Assembly (NCBI RefSeq): GCF_051390635.1
Contig: NZ_JBPODT010000003.1
Span: forward strand, 186,001-250,000
Direction of reading: 5' to 3'
DNA from: Microbaculum sp051390635
GTDB lineage: Bacteria; Pseudomonadota; Alphaproteobacteria; Rhizobiales; Tepidamorphaceae
Length of the DNA: 64,000 nucleotides
Shown here: positions 52,649 to 61,472 of the stretch, one piece after another
Layout: each line of letters begins with the position of its first letter
How positions within the stretch are numbered: the first letter of the stretch is position 1
Made by a program: the position numbers and the translations under genes
Notes under the pieces: generated by a model
The model's input: the letters and a program-made list of their open reading frames with translations, nothing else
The model's database searches: none
What the model was told of the DNA's origin: nothing

Positions 52649-54850
52649 ATGGGCTACCACGATCGCGACCTGAAGAGCTTCGTAACCGCAGTCGGCGACG
52701 GCATCGAGCACATGGACCTTGCCGTCGAGGGCGTGCGCTGTGCCGGCTGCATGGCCAAGATCGAGAAGGGGCTCGGCACCGTGCCCGGCATAACCCGGGC
52801 GCGCCTCAACTTCACCAACCGCCGCCTCGCCGTCGAGTGGCGCGCCGGCGCGCTCGCCCCTGCCGACGTGGTCGAGAAACTGGCCGAACTCGGCTACCGC
52901 GCCCATCCGTTCGATCCCGCCGCGGCCGCCGGCGCCGAGGCCGCCGAATCCCGGCGTCTGATGAAATGCATGGCCGTCGCCGGGTTCGCGGCGATGAACG
53001 TCATGCTGCTGTCGGTATCGGTGTGGTCGGGCAACGTCACCGACATCACGCCGGAGACCCGGGACCTGTTCCACTGGCTCTCCGCGATGATCGCCATTCC
53101 CGCCGTCGCCTATGCCGGTCGGCCGTTCTTCGAATCCGCCATCCGCGCGCTGATGAAGCGCAGCGTCAACATGGACGTGCCGATCACGCTGGGTGTGCTG
53201 CTCGCGGTCGGCATGTCGGTGGTGGAGACGTTCAACAGCGGCCGTCACGCCTATTTCGACGCCGCCGTCATGCTGCTGTTCTTCCTGCTGGTCGGCCGTT
53301 TCCTCGACATGAACATGCGCCGCCGCACCCGCGCCCAGGCCGAGAACCTGGCCGCGCTGAAGGGCGAGACCGCGACCAAGGTCCTGCCCGACGGTTCCAC
53401 CCGCGTCGTTCCGGTCTCCGCCATCGATCCGGGCGACCGCGTGCTGGTGGCCGCCGGCGAGCGGCTGTCCGTCGACGGCGTCATCGAGACCGGCGCCACC
53501 GAGATCGACAACAGCCTCGTCACCGGCGAGACCGCCTACGCCGCCGCCGGTCCCGGCGACCGCGTCTATGCCGGCACCCTCAACATGACCGGCGCCCTGA
53601 CCGTGCAGGTCACCGCCGCCGCCAAGGGCACCCTGCTGGACGAGGTCAACACGCTGCTCGAGGCCGCCCAGACGGCGCGCTCGACGCGCCTCGCGCTCGC
53701 CGACAAGGCGGCCGGCTACTACGCCCCGCTCGTCCATTCCGCCGCCGCGCTGACCTTCGTCGGCTGGATGATCGCGGGCAGCAGCTGGCAGGAGGCGCTG
53801 ATGACGGCGATCGCCGTCCTGATCATCACCTGCCCGTGCGCGCTCGGCCTCGCCGTGCCGGCGGTCCAGGTCGTCGCCAGCGGCCTCTTGTTCCGCTCCG
53901 GCGTCCTGCTCAACGCCGGCGACGCCGTCGAGCGCTTCGCCGAGGCCGATACCGTCGTCTTCGACAAGACCGGCACGCTGACCAGCCCGGAGCCGACCCT
54001 TGTCGACCCCGCGGCGACTCCGCACGCACTTTTGGGTCGGGCCGGTCGGCTCGCCCTGTCGAGCCGCCATCCGCTCTCCGCGGCGCTGAAGACCTACGCG
54101 ACGGGCCCCGTTCCGGGCGCGTCCGAGGCGCCCGGTCAGGGCGTCCGTGCCGAGATCGATGGCGTCGCATGCCGGCTCGGCAGCGCCGCGTTCTGCGGTG
54201 TTTCCGCCGAAAAGGCCGCCGAAACGGCCGAAAGCGGCGCGCATTCGCTGGTCTGGTACCGCGAGGGCGAGGCGGATGCGATTCCGATCGCCGTTGCCCA
54301 GGGCCTGCGCCCGGACGCCGGCGACGTGATTGGCAAGCTCAAGGACCGCGGCCTCGCGGTGATGATTCTGTCCGGCGACCGGGCCGCCGCAGTCGACGCC
54401 GCAGCCGACGCCCTCGGCGTCGCCGATCGCCACGCCGGCCTGAAGCCCGCCGACAAGATCGCGATCCTGGAAGAGCTTAAGAATCAAGGCCATAAGGTGC
54501 TCATGGTCGGTGATGGCCTCAACGACGCGCCGGCGCTTGCCGCCGCCCATGTGTCGATTTCGCCGGTCACCGCCGTCCATCTGTCGCAAGCCGCCGCCGA
54601 TGCCGTGTTCCTCGGCGACAAGCTCGGTCCGGTCGTCACGGCGATCGATATTTCGCGCCGCGCGCGCCGCGCCATGGATCAGAATCTGTGGTTCGCCGCG
54701 TTCTACAACGTCTGCGCGGTGCCGATCGCGGTGCTTGGCTTCGTCACGCCGCTGGTGGCGGCGCTCGCCATGTCGTCGTCCTCGGTGGTCGTGACGCTCA
54801 ACGCGCTCCGGGTCCGCCTGATCGCGCGCAGGCTCGAGGGGGCGTCCTGA
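52649..54850 (+). CDS. ccoI: Copper-translocating P1B-type ATPase CcoI (FixI)
   Basis: 733 residues. N-terminal metal-binding domain with Cys31 and Cys34 in VRCAGCMAKIE; eight membrane helices; CPC motif in TCPCALGLAVP (~394); phosphorylation motif DKTGTLT (~437); HP motif SRHPLSAAL; and hinge GDGLNDAPAL. It exports Cu+ to the periplasmic side for insertion in the CcoN active centre. Also called fixI. The last bases overlap the ccoS start (TGATG overlap), so both are translationally coupled. Confidence 0.96.
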   Translation: MGYHDRDLKSFVTAVGDGIEHMDLAVEGVRCAGCMAKIEKGLGTVPGITRARLNFTNRRLAVEWRAGALAPADVVEKLAELGYRAHPFDPAAAAGAEAAESRRLMKCMAVAGFAAMNVMLLSVSVWSGNVTDITPETRDLFHWLSAMIAIPAVAYAGRPFFESAIRALMKRSVNMDVPITLGVLLAVGMSVVETFNSGRHAYFDAAVMLLFFLLVGRFLDMNMRRRTRAQAENLAALKGETATKVLPDGSTRVVPVSAIDPGDRVLVAAGERLSVDGVIETGATEIDNSLVTGETAYAAAGPGDRVYAGTLNMTGALTVQVTAAAKGTLLDEVNTLLEAAQTARSTRLALADKAAGYYAPLVHSAAALTFVGWMIAGSSWQEALMTAIAVLIITCPCALGLAVPAVQVVASGLLFRSGVLLNAGDAVERFAEADTVVFDKTGTLTSPEPTLVDPAATPHALLGRAGRLALSSRHPLSAALKTYATGPVPGASEAPGQGVRAEIDGVACRLGSAAFCGVSAEKAAETAESGAHSLVWYREGEADAIPIAVAQGLRPDAGDVIGKLKDRGLAVMILSGDRAAAVDAAADALGVADRHAGLKPADKIAILEELKNQGHKVLMVGDGLNDAPALAAAHVSISPVTAVHLSQAAADAVFLGDKLGPVVTAIDISRRARRAMDQNLWFAAFYNVCAVPIAVLGFVTPLVAALAMSSSSVVVTLNALRVRLIARRLEGAS

Positions 54851-55026
54851 TGGACGTCCTCTTCGTCCTCATCCCCGTAGCGCTGGGGCTTGGCCTGCTG
54901 GGCCTTGCCGCGTTCCTATGGGCGATGAAGTCCAATCAGTTCGAGGATCTGGATGGCGCCGCCTGGCGCGCGATCATGGACGACGACCTGCCGCCCGAAG
55001 ACGAGCGCGACAGTCGATCCACCTGA
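54850..55026 (+). CDS. ccoS: cbb3-type cytochrome oxidase assembly protein CcoS
   Basis: 58-residue protein with one membrane helix (~4-25, LFVLIPVALGLGLLGLAAFL) and the conserved SNQFEDLDGAAWRAIMDDD segment. CcoS/FixS is needed for cofactor insertion into the oxidase. The start overlaps the ccoI stop by one base. It is the last gene of the accessory set; hemA follows on the other strand. Confidence 0.95.
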   Translation: MDVLFVLIPVALGLGLLGLAAFLWAMKSNQFEDLDGAAWRAIMDDDLPPEDERDSRST

Positions 55027-55153
55027 TCGCGGGCAGATCCGGAGCGCCGTCTCGGCCTCGCGAAACCAGGCGTCCAGTGGCGGTGTTGTCGGGATTGCAC
55101 ACCGTCGCGCCGCCCGAAGGGCGAGGCATCAGGTCTCGGAAATCGTCCGTAAG

Positions 55154-56395
55154 CTACTCCGCCGCCGCAGCGCGGTCGGAATCGGCGTAGGGGATGCCGA
55201 GCGTGTCCCAGACCTCGGCGAGCGCCTCGGAAAGGCCTTCGATCAACCGATCGTCGTGGAACGGCGTCGGCGTGATCCGCAGGCGCTCGGTGCCGCGCGG
55301 AACGGTCGGGTAGTTGATCGGCTGGATGTAGATGTCGTGCTTGTCCATCAGCCGGTCGCTTGCCGCTTTGCACAGCTCCGGGTCGCCAACAAGAATCGGC
55401 ACGATATGCGTGACCGACGGCATCACGGGCAGGCCGCGCGCGAGCAGCACGTCCTTGGTCCGGGTCGCCTGGCGCTGCTGCGCCTCGCGCTCCGCCGACG
55501 ATGCCTTGAGGAGGCGGATCGAGGCCGTCGCGGCTGCGGCGATCGTGGGCGGCAGGGCGGTGGTGAAGATGAAGCCGGGCGCGAAGGAGCGCACCGAGTC
55601 GACGATGTCCGATGTCGCGGCGATGTACCCGCCGAGGCATCCGAACGCCTTGGCCAGCGTGCCCTCGACCACGTCGATGCGACCCATTTCGCCCTCGCGT
55701 TCGGCGATGCCGCCGCCACGCGGGCCGTACATGCCGACCGCGTGCACCTCGTCGATATAGGTCATGGCGCCGTAGCGCTCGGCGAGGTCGCAGATCTTGC
55801 CGACCGGTCCGATATCACCATCCATCGAATAGACGGATTCGAACACGATCAGCTTCGGCCGTTCCTTGCCGGCGGCCCGAAGCAGGTCTTCCAGGTGTTC
55901 GACATCGTTGTGCCGGAAGATCTTCTTGTCGCAGCCCGAGCGCCGCACGCCCTCGATCATCGATGCGTGATTCAGTTCGTCCGATAGGATCAGGCATTCC
56001 GGGATAAGCCGGGCGATCGTCGAGATCGAGGCCTCGTTGGAGATGAATCCGGATGTGAAGACGAGCGCCGCCTCCTTGCCGTGCAGATCGGCCAGCTCCG
56101 CTTCCAGAGTGACAAGCGGGTGGTTGGTGCCGGAAATGTTGCGCGTGCCGCCCGCACCGACGCCCATTCGATCGATCGCATCCGTGGCCGCCGCGATCAC
56201 GTCGGGATGCTGGCCCATGCCCAGATAGTCGTTCGAGCACCAGATGGTGATCTCGCGCTTGCCTTCCGCACCGTGGTAGATCGCTTCGGGAAAGCGGCCG
56301 GCGACGCGCTCGAGTTCGGCGAAGACGCGATAGCGCTTCTCCGCGGTGATCTCCTCGATGGCGGAGCGAAATACGCTGGCGTAGTCGAAAGCCAT
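55154..56395 (-). CDS. hemA: 5-aminolevulinate synthase
   Basis: 413-residue PLP enzyme that condenses glycine with succinyl-CoA to start haem synthesis. The start MAFDYASVFRSAIEEI and the segments WCSNDYLGMGQHP and GAGGTRNISGTNH are typical of alphaproteobacterial ALAS. The PLP Lys is in EGTLAKAFGCLGGYIA (~residue 246), and the Asp stacking region is YIDEVHAVGMYG. It lies convergent to ccoS, so the oxidase genes have haem supply beside them. No FNR/FixK box was seen in its leader. Confidence 0.95.
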   Translation of the reverse strand: MAFDYASVFRSAIEEITAEKRYRVFAELERVAGRFPEAIYHGAEGKREITIWCSNDYLGMGQHPDVIAAATDAIDRMGVGAGGTRNISGTNHPLVTLEAELADLHGKEAALVFTSGFISNEASISTIARLIPECLILSDELNHASMIEGVRRSGCDKKIFRHNDVEHLEDLLRAAGKERPKLIVFESVYSMDGDIGPVGKICDLAERYGAMTYIDEVHAVGMYGPRGGGIAEREGEMGRIDVVEGTLAKAFGCLGGYIAATSDIVDSVRSFAPGFIFTTALPPTIAAAATASIRLLKASSAEREAQQRQATRTKDVLLARGLPVMPSVTHIVPILVGDPELCKAASDRLMDKHDIYIQPINYPTVPRGTERLRITPTPFHDDRLIEGLSEALAEVWDTLGIPYADSDRAAAAE

Positions 56396-56616
56396 GACGG
56401 ATTCGTACCTTTTCTTGCGGCCGTAACGGTCGGTGCAAGCCGGACCCGAGTCATCGCCGCGCGGACGCGATGTCGACCCGAGCCGGACAACCCTTTGAAC
56501 CAGTATTTATTCCAATTCGCAACTGACTTTGCTGCGGCAATTGGTCGGACCGTCGCATGGCTGTCATAGGTGCAGCATTGTATGCGCCTCCGTTATTCCA
56601 GGGGGTAGGCGAAACA

Positions 56617-57744
56617 ATGAACGACGAACGATACGACCTCGCCGTCGTCGGTGCCGGGATCGTCGGGCTTGCCCACGCGCTGATGGCGGCCCGGCGGGGC
56701 ATGAAAGCGGTGGTTATCGACCGGGACGCCGGCGCGAACGGTGCGTCCGTGCGCAATTTCGGCTTCGTCACGGTCACCGGTCAGCAAGCCGGCGATTGCT
56801 GGCGCCGGGCCGTGCGCTCGCGCGACGTCTGGGCGGAGATCGCGGGCCCCGCCGGCATCGAGGTCACCCATCGCGGTCTCGCCGTTGCCGCCCGATACGG
56901 GGAATCGCTACCCGTCCTGGAGGCGTTTCTGGAAACGGCGATGGGCGAGGGCTGTGCGCTGCAGACCCTGGACGAGGCCCGCAAGACGGTGCCGGGCCTG
57001 CGTGACGATGTCCGCGCGGTCCTGTGGAGCCCGCACGAACTGCGCGTCGAATCCCGCGCCGCGATCCCGCAACTCGCCGCCTATCTCGAACGCGATCTCG
57101 GCGTTGCTTTCCTGCGCCAAACCCAGGTGCACGGCATCGCCTTGCCGGCAATCGACACGTCCGCGGGGACGGTGCGGGCGCAGGCGGCCGTGGTCTGCCC
57201 CGGCGAAGACTTCCTCTCGCTCTACCCCGAGCGCATTGCCGCCTATGGCCTCACCCGCTGCAAGCTGCACATGATGCGGCTCAAGCCGCCGGCGGGCGCG
57301 GCCCTCGGTGCCGCGGTCATGTCCGATCTCGGCCTGGTCCGCTATCTCGGCTACGCCGAATTGCCGGAAGCCGCCGCCCTGAAGGCGCGGCTGGAGCGCG
57401 AGCGGGCCGACGCGCTCAAGGCCGGCGTGCACCTGATCGTGGTGCAGTCGTCGGATGGCAGCCTCGTGGTCGGCGACAGCCATCACTATGGCTGGACGCC
57501 CGAGCCCTTCGCGTCCGAAGCGGTCGACCGGCTGATCCTCGACGAATTCGACAACGTCCTCGATATGGGCGCCTGCGAGATTACGGAACGCTGGACGGGC
57601 CTCTACGCATCCGCCTCCGAGCGTCTGATGCTGGTCGACGCGCCGGAGGACAAGGTACGCATAGTAATCGTCACGTCCGGCACCGGCGCATCGACCGCCT
57701 TCGGCATCGCCGAAGAGGTGATCGAAGGCATGTTCGGCGCGTGA
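56617..57744 (+). CDS. TIGR03364 family FAD-dependent oxidoreductase (phosphonate-linked)
   Basis: 375 residues of the DAO fold. An N-terminal Rossmann motif LAVVGAGIVGLAHAL (~residues 8-22) binds FAD, with a C-terminal FAD-contact region TSGTGASTAFGIAEEVIEG. TIGR03364 members occur next to phosphonoacetaldehyde hydrolase genes. Here phnX starts 17 bp downstream. The probable role is oxidative deamination of 2-aminoethylphosphonate or an N-methyl derivative to phosphonoacetaldehyde, since no phnW transaminase is present (inference). The ATG at 56617 follows GGGGGTAGGCGAAAC. Confidence 0.87.
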   Translation: MNDERYDLAVVGAGIVGLAHALMAARRGMKAVVIDRDAGANGASVRNFGFVTVTGQQAGDCWRRAVRSRDVWAEIAGPAGIEVTHRGLAVAARYGESLPVLEAFLETAMGEGCALQTLDEARKTVPGLRDDVRAVLWSPHELRVESRAAIPQLAAYLERDLGVAFLRQTQVHGIALPAIDTSAGTVRAQAAVVCPGEDFLSLYPERIAAYGLTRCKLHMMRLKPPAGAALGAAVMSDLGLVRYLGYAELPEAAALKARLERERADALKAGVHLIVVQSSDGSLVVGDSHHYGWTPEPFASEAVDRLILDEFDNVLDMGACEITERWTGLYASASERLMLVDAPEDKVRIVIVTSGTGASTAFGIAEEVIEGMFGA

Positions 57745-57761
57745 ACACGAAAGGAAACGGG

Positions 57762-58568
57762 ATGACCGGGAATTCGGTGAATGCGGTGGTTTTCGATTGG
57801 GCGGGAACCATCGTTGATTTCGGCTCGCGCGCGCCGATGGGCGCCTTCGTCGAGGTGTTCAGGCGTTTCGGCGTCGATATCTCGATCGACGAGGCCCGGG
57901 TGCCGATGGGCCTGCCGAAATGGCGGCACATCCAGGCGCTCGGCCGTATCCCGCGCATTGCCCAGGCGTGGCGGGAGGCGAAGGGCAGGGATCTCGGCGA
58001 TGCCGACGTCGACGCCATCTACGAGGTGTTTGTGCCGCTCAACGCCGAGGTGGTGACGGACTATGCCGACCTGATCCCCGGTGCCGTCGAGACCGTCGCC
58101 GAGCTGCGTGCCCGTGGCATCAAGATCGGCTCCACCACCGGCTACACGCGCGAGATCATGGAACGGCTCGTGCCGATTGCCGCCGCACAGGGCTTCGCCC
58201 CCGACAACCTCGTGTGTGCCGGCGATCTGCCGGAAGGCCGCCCCGGCGCGCTGATGATGTACCGCACATTCCTGGACCTCCAGGTCTGGCCGGCCTGGTC
58301 CGTCGTCAAGGTCGACGACACCGAGCCCGGCATCGCCGAGGGCCTTGCCGCCGGCACCTGGACCGTCGGCGTCGCCGCGTCCGGCAATGCCATGGGGCTG
58401 TCGCTGGAGGAATACGAAGCCTACGACGACACTCACTTCGACCGTTACGTGGCCGCCGAGCGCCGTCTCGCCCGCGCCGGCGCGCATTTCGTCATCGGCT
58501 CGGTCGCCGAGCTGATGGATGTGGTCGACGAAATCGAGGGCAGGCTCTTGCGCGGCGAGCGGCCGTAG
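57762..58568 (+). CDS. phnX: Phosphonoacetaldehyde hydrolase (phosphonatase)
   Basis: 268-residue HAD-superfamily enzyme. The nucleophile Asp12 lies in AVVFDWAGTIVDFGS; Lys53 in MGLPKWRHIQAL is the Schiff-base Lys of PhnX; and KVDDTEPGIAEGLAAG is the acidic motif. It cleaves the C-P bond of phosphonoacetaldehyde to acetaldehyde and phosphate. The start is ATG 57762 with AAAGGAAACGGG upstream. A GTG at 57741 overlapping the preceding stop is possible. It ends 5 bp from the convergent hydrolase gene. Confidence 0.94.
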   Translation: MTGNSVNAVVFDWAGTIVDFGSRAPMGAFVEVFRRFGVDISIDEARVPMGLPKWRHIQALGRIPRIAQAWREAKGRDLGDADVDAIYEVFVPLNAEVVTDYADLIPGAVETVAELRARGIKIGSTTGYTREIMERLVPIAAAQGFAPDNLVCAGDLPEGRPGALMMYRTFLDLQVWPAWSVVKVDDTEPGIAEGLAAGTWTVGVAASGNAMGLSLEEYEAYDDTHFDRYVAAERRLARAGAHFVIGSVAELMDVVDEIEGRLLRGERP

Positions 58569-58572
58569 CCGC

Positions 58573-60099
58573 TCACCCCGCGCGACGGTCCAGCGTCGCC
58601 GAGACGGGTCCCGCCTCGGTCAGCTCGATGCCTGACAGGCTGCGGTCGAGATGGCGGGCGCGCCAGGCGAGCAGTTTCTCGGCCATGTCCAGTCGCGCGT
58701 CCCTGTAGGCGGGATCCCCGGCCAGATTGGTGAGTTCGCCGGGGTCCGCCTGCATGTCGAACAGGAGCGGGGGCAGGCCGCCGAAATGGACGTACTTGAA
58801 CCGATCGCCGCGCACGACGGCGAGGTTCAGCGCGTCGAGCGGCAGGCCGAAGTGTTGTTCGGTCTCGGCCGTTGCCACCTCGCGGAAATCGAATTCCCAA
58901 TGCGCTTCTTCGCGCCAGTTCGCCGGCGCGCCGCCTGTAAGGAATGGCACCAGCGAGCGGCCGTCGAGATGGATCGGTACGTCGGCGCCGATCCGGTCCA
59001 GGATCGTCGGCACGATGTCGATCGACTCGGTGAAGCGGTCGACAGTCTGCCCCGGCCGTCCCGCCATCGGGTCGCGGATGATCAGCGGCACGTGATAGCT
59101 CTGGTCGAACCAGCCGAGCTTGCCGTAGAGCCAGTGGTCGCCCATCATCTCGCCGTGGTCGCTCGTCAGGATGACGAGCGTGTCTTCGGCAGCGCCGGCT
59201 GTTTCCAGCCCCGCCATCATCCGGCCGATCTGCGCGTCGACCTCCGAGATCATGCCCCAATAGGTCGCCCGGATCTGCCGCCGTGCGGCGTCGTCCCAGT
59301 CGCCGATCGATCCGGAGGCACCATGGACAAAGTTGGTCTTGCGGACGGTGTCCAGGCTATAGGCGAGGAAGGGGTGCTGGGCCGCCTCCGCCTCGGGCGT
59401 CGCGGCGCGCTCGAAGTCGCCGCCATCATCGGGTGAATACATCGAGGCGTAGGGTTCCGGCACGATGAACGGCGGATGCGGGCGGATGAAGCTCACATGC
59501 GCGAACCATGCGCCGTCCTGTTCGCCGAGCCAGCGCAGGAATTCGTCGGTCAGGAAGGCGGTCTCGGTCTCCTCGGCCGAATAGCGCGTGTCTTGACCCG
59601 CGGGCGGGTCGGCCGGGCCGTCCTTCGGCAGATAGATATCGATGCCCGGCGGCACGTCGACGCCGCGGCCCCTGAGCCAGGACAGCCACGGTTTGACGTC
59701 CTCGGGCAGGCGCACGCGCACGCTCATGCCCGGCAAAACACCTTCGTAGGTGGTCCGCCACGGGTCGCGGCCATCGAGACGACGCGGATCCTGCGCGACG
59801 TCGGTGTAGCCGAACTGGGTCGGATCGTAGCCGGCCCGCCGTGCCGCCAGCGCCAGCGTGTCGTGGCGCCGGTCGAGCGGCGTGCCGTTGCGGCAGACCC
59901 GGTTGGTCATCTGGTAGAGGCCGGTATAGAGGCAGGCGCGCGCCGGCGAGCACGGCGCGGCCTGGGCGTAATGCCTCTTGAACAGGGTTCCCTCGCCGGC
60001 CAGTCGGTCGATGTTCGGCGTCCGGACGACAGGATGGCCGACGGCGCCGAGACTGTCGCCGCGCCACTGGTCGGCGGTGATGAGGAGTACGTTGGTCAA
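58573..60099 (-). CDS. Phosphonate monoester hydrolase (sulfatase/alkaline phosphatase superfamily)
   Basis: 508 residues, the same length as the Rhizobium/Burkholderia phosphonate monoester hydrolases. The formylglycine-type nucleophile motif is CSPARACLYTG (Cys50), metal ligands are expected at Asp10 in ITADQWRGDS and in TSDHGEMMGDH (~313), and long stretches such as FDFREV and ADPGELTNLAGDPAY resemble the PMH group. Known PMHs split phosphonate and phosphate esters and some sulfates. TTG 60099 is the start, after AGGGTGAG. The gene is convergent with phnX, which supports a role in phosphonate use. Confidence 0.82.
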   Translation of the reverse strand: MTNVLLITADQWRGDSLGAVGHPVVRTPNIDRLAGEGTLFKRHYAQAAPCSPARACLYTGLYQMTNRVCRNGTPLDRRHDTLALAARRAGYDPTQFGYTDVAQDPRRLDGRDPWRTTYEGVLPGMSVRVRLPEDVKPWLSWLRGRGVDVPPGIDIYLPKDGPADPPAGQDTRYSAEETETAFLTDEFLRWLGEQDGAWFAHVSFIRPHPPFIVPEPYASMYSPDDGGDFERAATPEAEAAQHPFLAYSLDTVRKTNFVHGASGSIGDWDDAARRQIRATYWGMISEVDAQIGRMMAGLETAGAAEDTLVILTSDHGEMMGDHWLYGKLGWFDQSYHVPLIIRDPMAGRPGQTVDRFTESIDIVPTILDRIGADVPIHLDGRSLVPFLTGGAPANWREEAHWEFDFREVATAETEQHFGLPLDALNLAVVRGDRFKYVHFGGLPPLLFDMQADPGELTNLAGDPAYRDARLDMAEKLLAWRARHLDRSLSGIELTEAGPVSATLDRRAG

Positions 60100-60240
60100 G
60101 GCTGCTCACCCTTCGTTTGCGACGCGCTTTAACGAAATCGCTAGCTCATTCCGGTGACATTGCGCCGACAGGGGCGGTGGCGTCTACAGGATGGCGCAAC
60201 GCCGCCCCGTTTGTTTGGAATGCAACAGGGCAGGCGAACG

Positions 60241-61167
60241 ATGACGACACAGGCAGTGGCTCAGGCAGCAACGGACGCGGCAGGCAAAGCTGCAGTACCG
60301 ACCGAAGGCCAGGCGGTGGTGGCGGAGAAGACCCGGGAGGTGATCGTCACCTATTTCGGGCCTCTGGACTCCGATCCGACGCTGATCATCGAGAAGATCG
60401 AGAAGTGGATCAACGGCTCCTACACGCTGTTGCCGAACATCATCGTCGCGCTGATCTTCTTCGGGATCTTCTGGATCGTGGCCAAGACCGTGGAGGCGTC
60501 GTTCGTCAAATGGGCGTCCCGGCGCAAGCGCAAGAATCTCGGCGAGGTGCTCGGCGGCTTCCTGCGCTGGGCGGTGACGATCATCGGCTTCTTCATCGCC
60601 ATCACCATCATCCTGCCCTCGGTCGAGCCGGTCGACCTGCTCGCTGGCCTGGGTATCGGCTCGGTCGCCATTGGCTTTGCCTTCAAGGACATTCTGCAGA
60701 ACTGGCTCGCCGGTCTCCTGATCCTGTTCCGCCAGCCCTTCCTCGCCGGCGACCAGATCGTCATCTCGGGTTATGAGGGGACCGTCGAACGTATCGAGAC
60801 GCGCTCCACCAATATTCGTACCCATGACGGGCGGCTGGTGCTGGTGCCCAATTCCGACGCCTACACCAACGCGGTGACCGTCGCGACGGCCTTCAAGAAG
60901 CGGCAGAGCCAGTGCAATCTCGCCATTCCCGCCGGTGCCGACATCGCCAAGACGCGCGAGCTGATCGTGACCACCCTCGGGAACATAGACGGCGTCCTCC
61001 AGGATCCCGCTCCGGCTGTCCTTACGACCGATCTCCAGGCGACCAAGGTGCTGCTCCAGGCGAACTGGTGGACCGGCTCCAAGTATGCCGAGATCACCTC
61101 CGTGCGGTCGCGGGTGCTGGATATACTGAAGGCGACCCTCGAAAAGAACGGCGTTGCGCTGGCCTGA
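60241..61167 (+). CDS. mscS: MscS family mechanosensitive channel
   Basis: 308 residues: N-terminal polar region, TM1 (~65-85), TM2 (~102-122), and pore-lining TM3 with the Gly/Ala-rich LLAGLGIGSVAIGFAFKDIL (~133-152), then the MscS beta domain (GDQIVISGYEGTVERI) and C-terminal vestibule domain. It is a small-conductance channel for hypo-osmotic protection. The preferred start is ATG 60241, with GGGCAGGCG upstream. The gene lies between the phosphonate genes and an ABC transporter; no direct link to either is evident. Confidence 0.92.
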   Translation: MTTQAVAQAATDAAGKAAVPTEGQAVVAEKTREVIVTYFGPLDSDPTLIIEKIEKWINGSYTLLPNIIVALIFFGIFWIVAKTVEASFVKWASRRKRKNLGEVLGGFLRWAVTIIGFFIAITIILPSVEPVDLLAGLGIGSVAIGFAFKDILQNWLAGLLILFRQPFLAGDQIVISGYEGTVERIETRSTNIRTHDGRLVLVPNSDAYTNAVTVATAFKKRQSQCNLAIPAGADIAKTRELIVTTLGNIDGVLQDPAPAVLTTDLQATKVLLQANWWTGSKYAEITSVRSRVLDILKATLEKNGVALA

Positions 61168-61472
61168 CGCGGGGCCAATGCCTGATCCGTCAGCGCGACA
61201 AGGCGGCTAACGCGGGGCGTGCGGGCGAATATGCCCTGCGTCCCCCGGCGTGCCGCCGCGTTGACGGTCGGCAGTAATCAGAAATACGTGCATCCCTGAT
61301 CCGATGACTTTTGTATCGCGTTGTCCACAAAAGATGACAGCGACGCGATACCTGTCATACAGTTGTTGATGCTGGCTGTTAACGCGGCAAAGAACGCGCG
61401 GTCATCTCCCTTTCGGCGACGGTGTCCGCGCCTTCAGAGCCGTATCCAGCCGCTTCATCGGGAGGCATAAAG
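61168..61472 (+). promoter_or_regulatory. 305-bp leader of the ABC transporter operon
   Basis: No gene was found. The region holds a compact structured element at 61308-61358 described separately, followed by ~114 bases to the start codon, with the ribosome site GGGAGG at the end. It may contain the operon promoter between the mscS stop and the structured element. Confidence 0.6.
61308..61358 (+). promoter_or_regulatory. Two abutting hairpins with complementary loops (possible kissing-loop leader element)
   Basis: Hairpin A: CTTTTGT (61308-61314), 12-base loop, ACAAAAG (61327-61333). Hairpin B follows with no gap: ATGACAG (61334-61340), 11-base loop, CTGTCAT (61352-61358). Both stems are perfect 7-mers. 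The loops contain ATCGCGT (61315-61321) and ACGCGAT (61343-61349), perfect complements, so the loops could kiss, or the extended pair GTATCGCG/CGCGATAC could form in place of both hairpins. It could be an RNA switch or a DNA operator. No known family is recognised. Confidence 0.65.

Noticed and set aside
61313..61358. H-type pseudoknot from GTATCGCG/CGCGATAC and ATGACAG/CTGTCAT
   Set aside because: No base separates the two right-hand arms, so a full classic pseudoknot is not sterically possible. The two-hairpin kissing-loop reading with complementary loops explains the same bases better.
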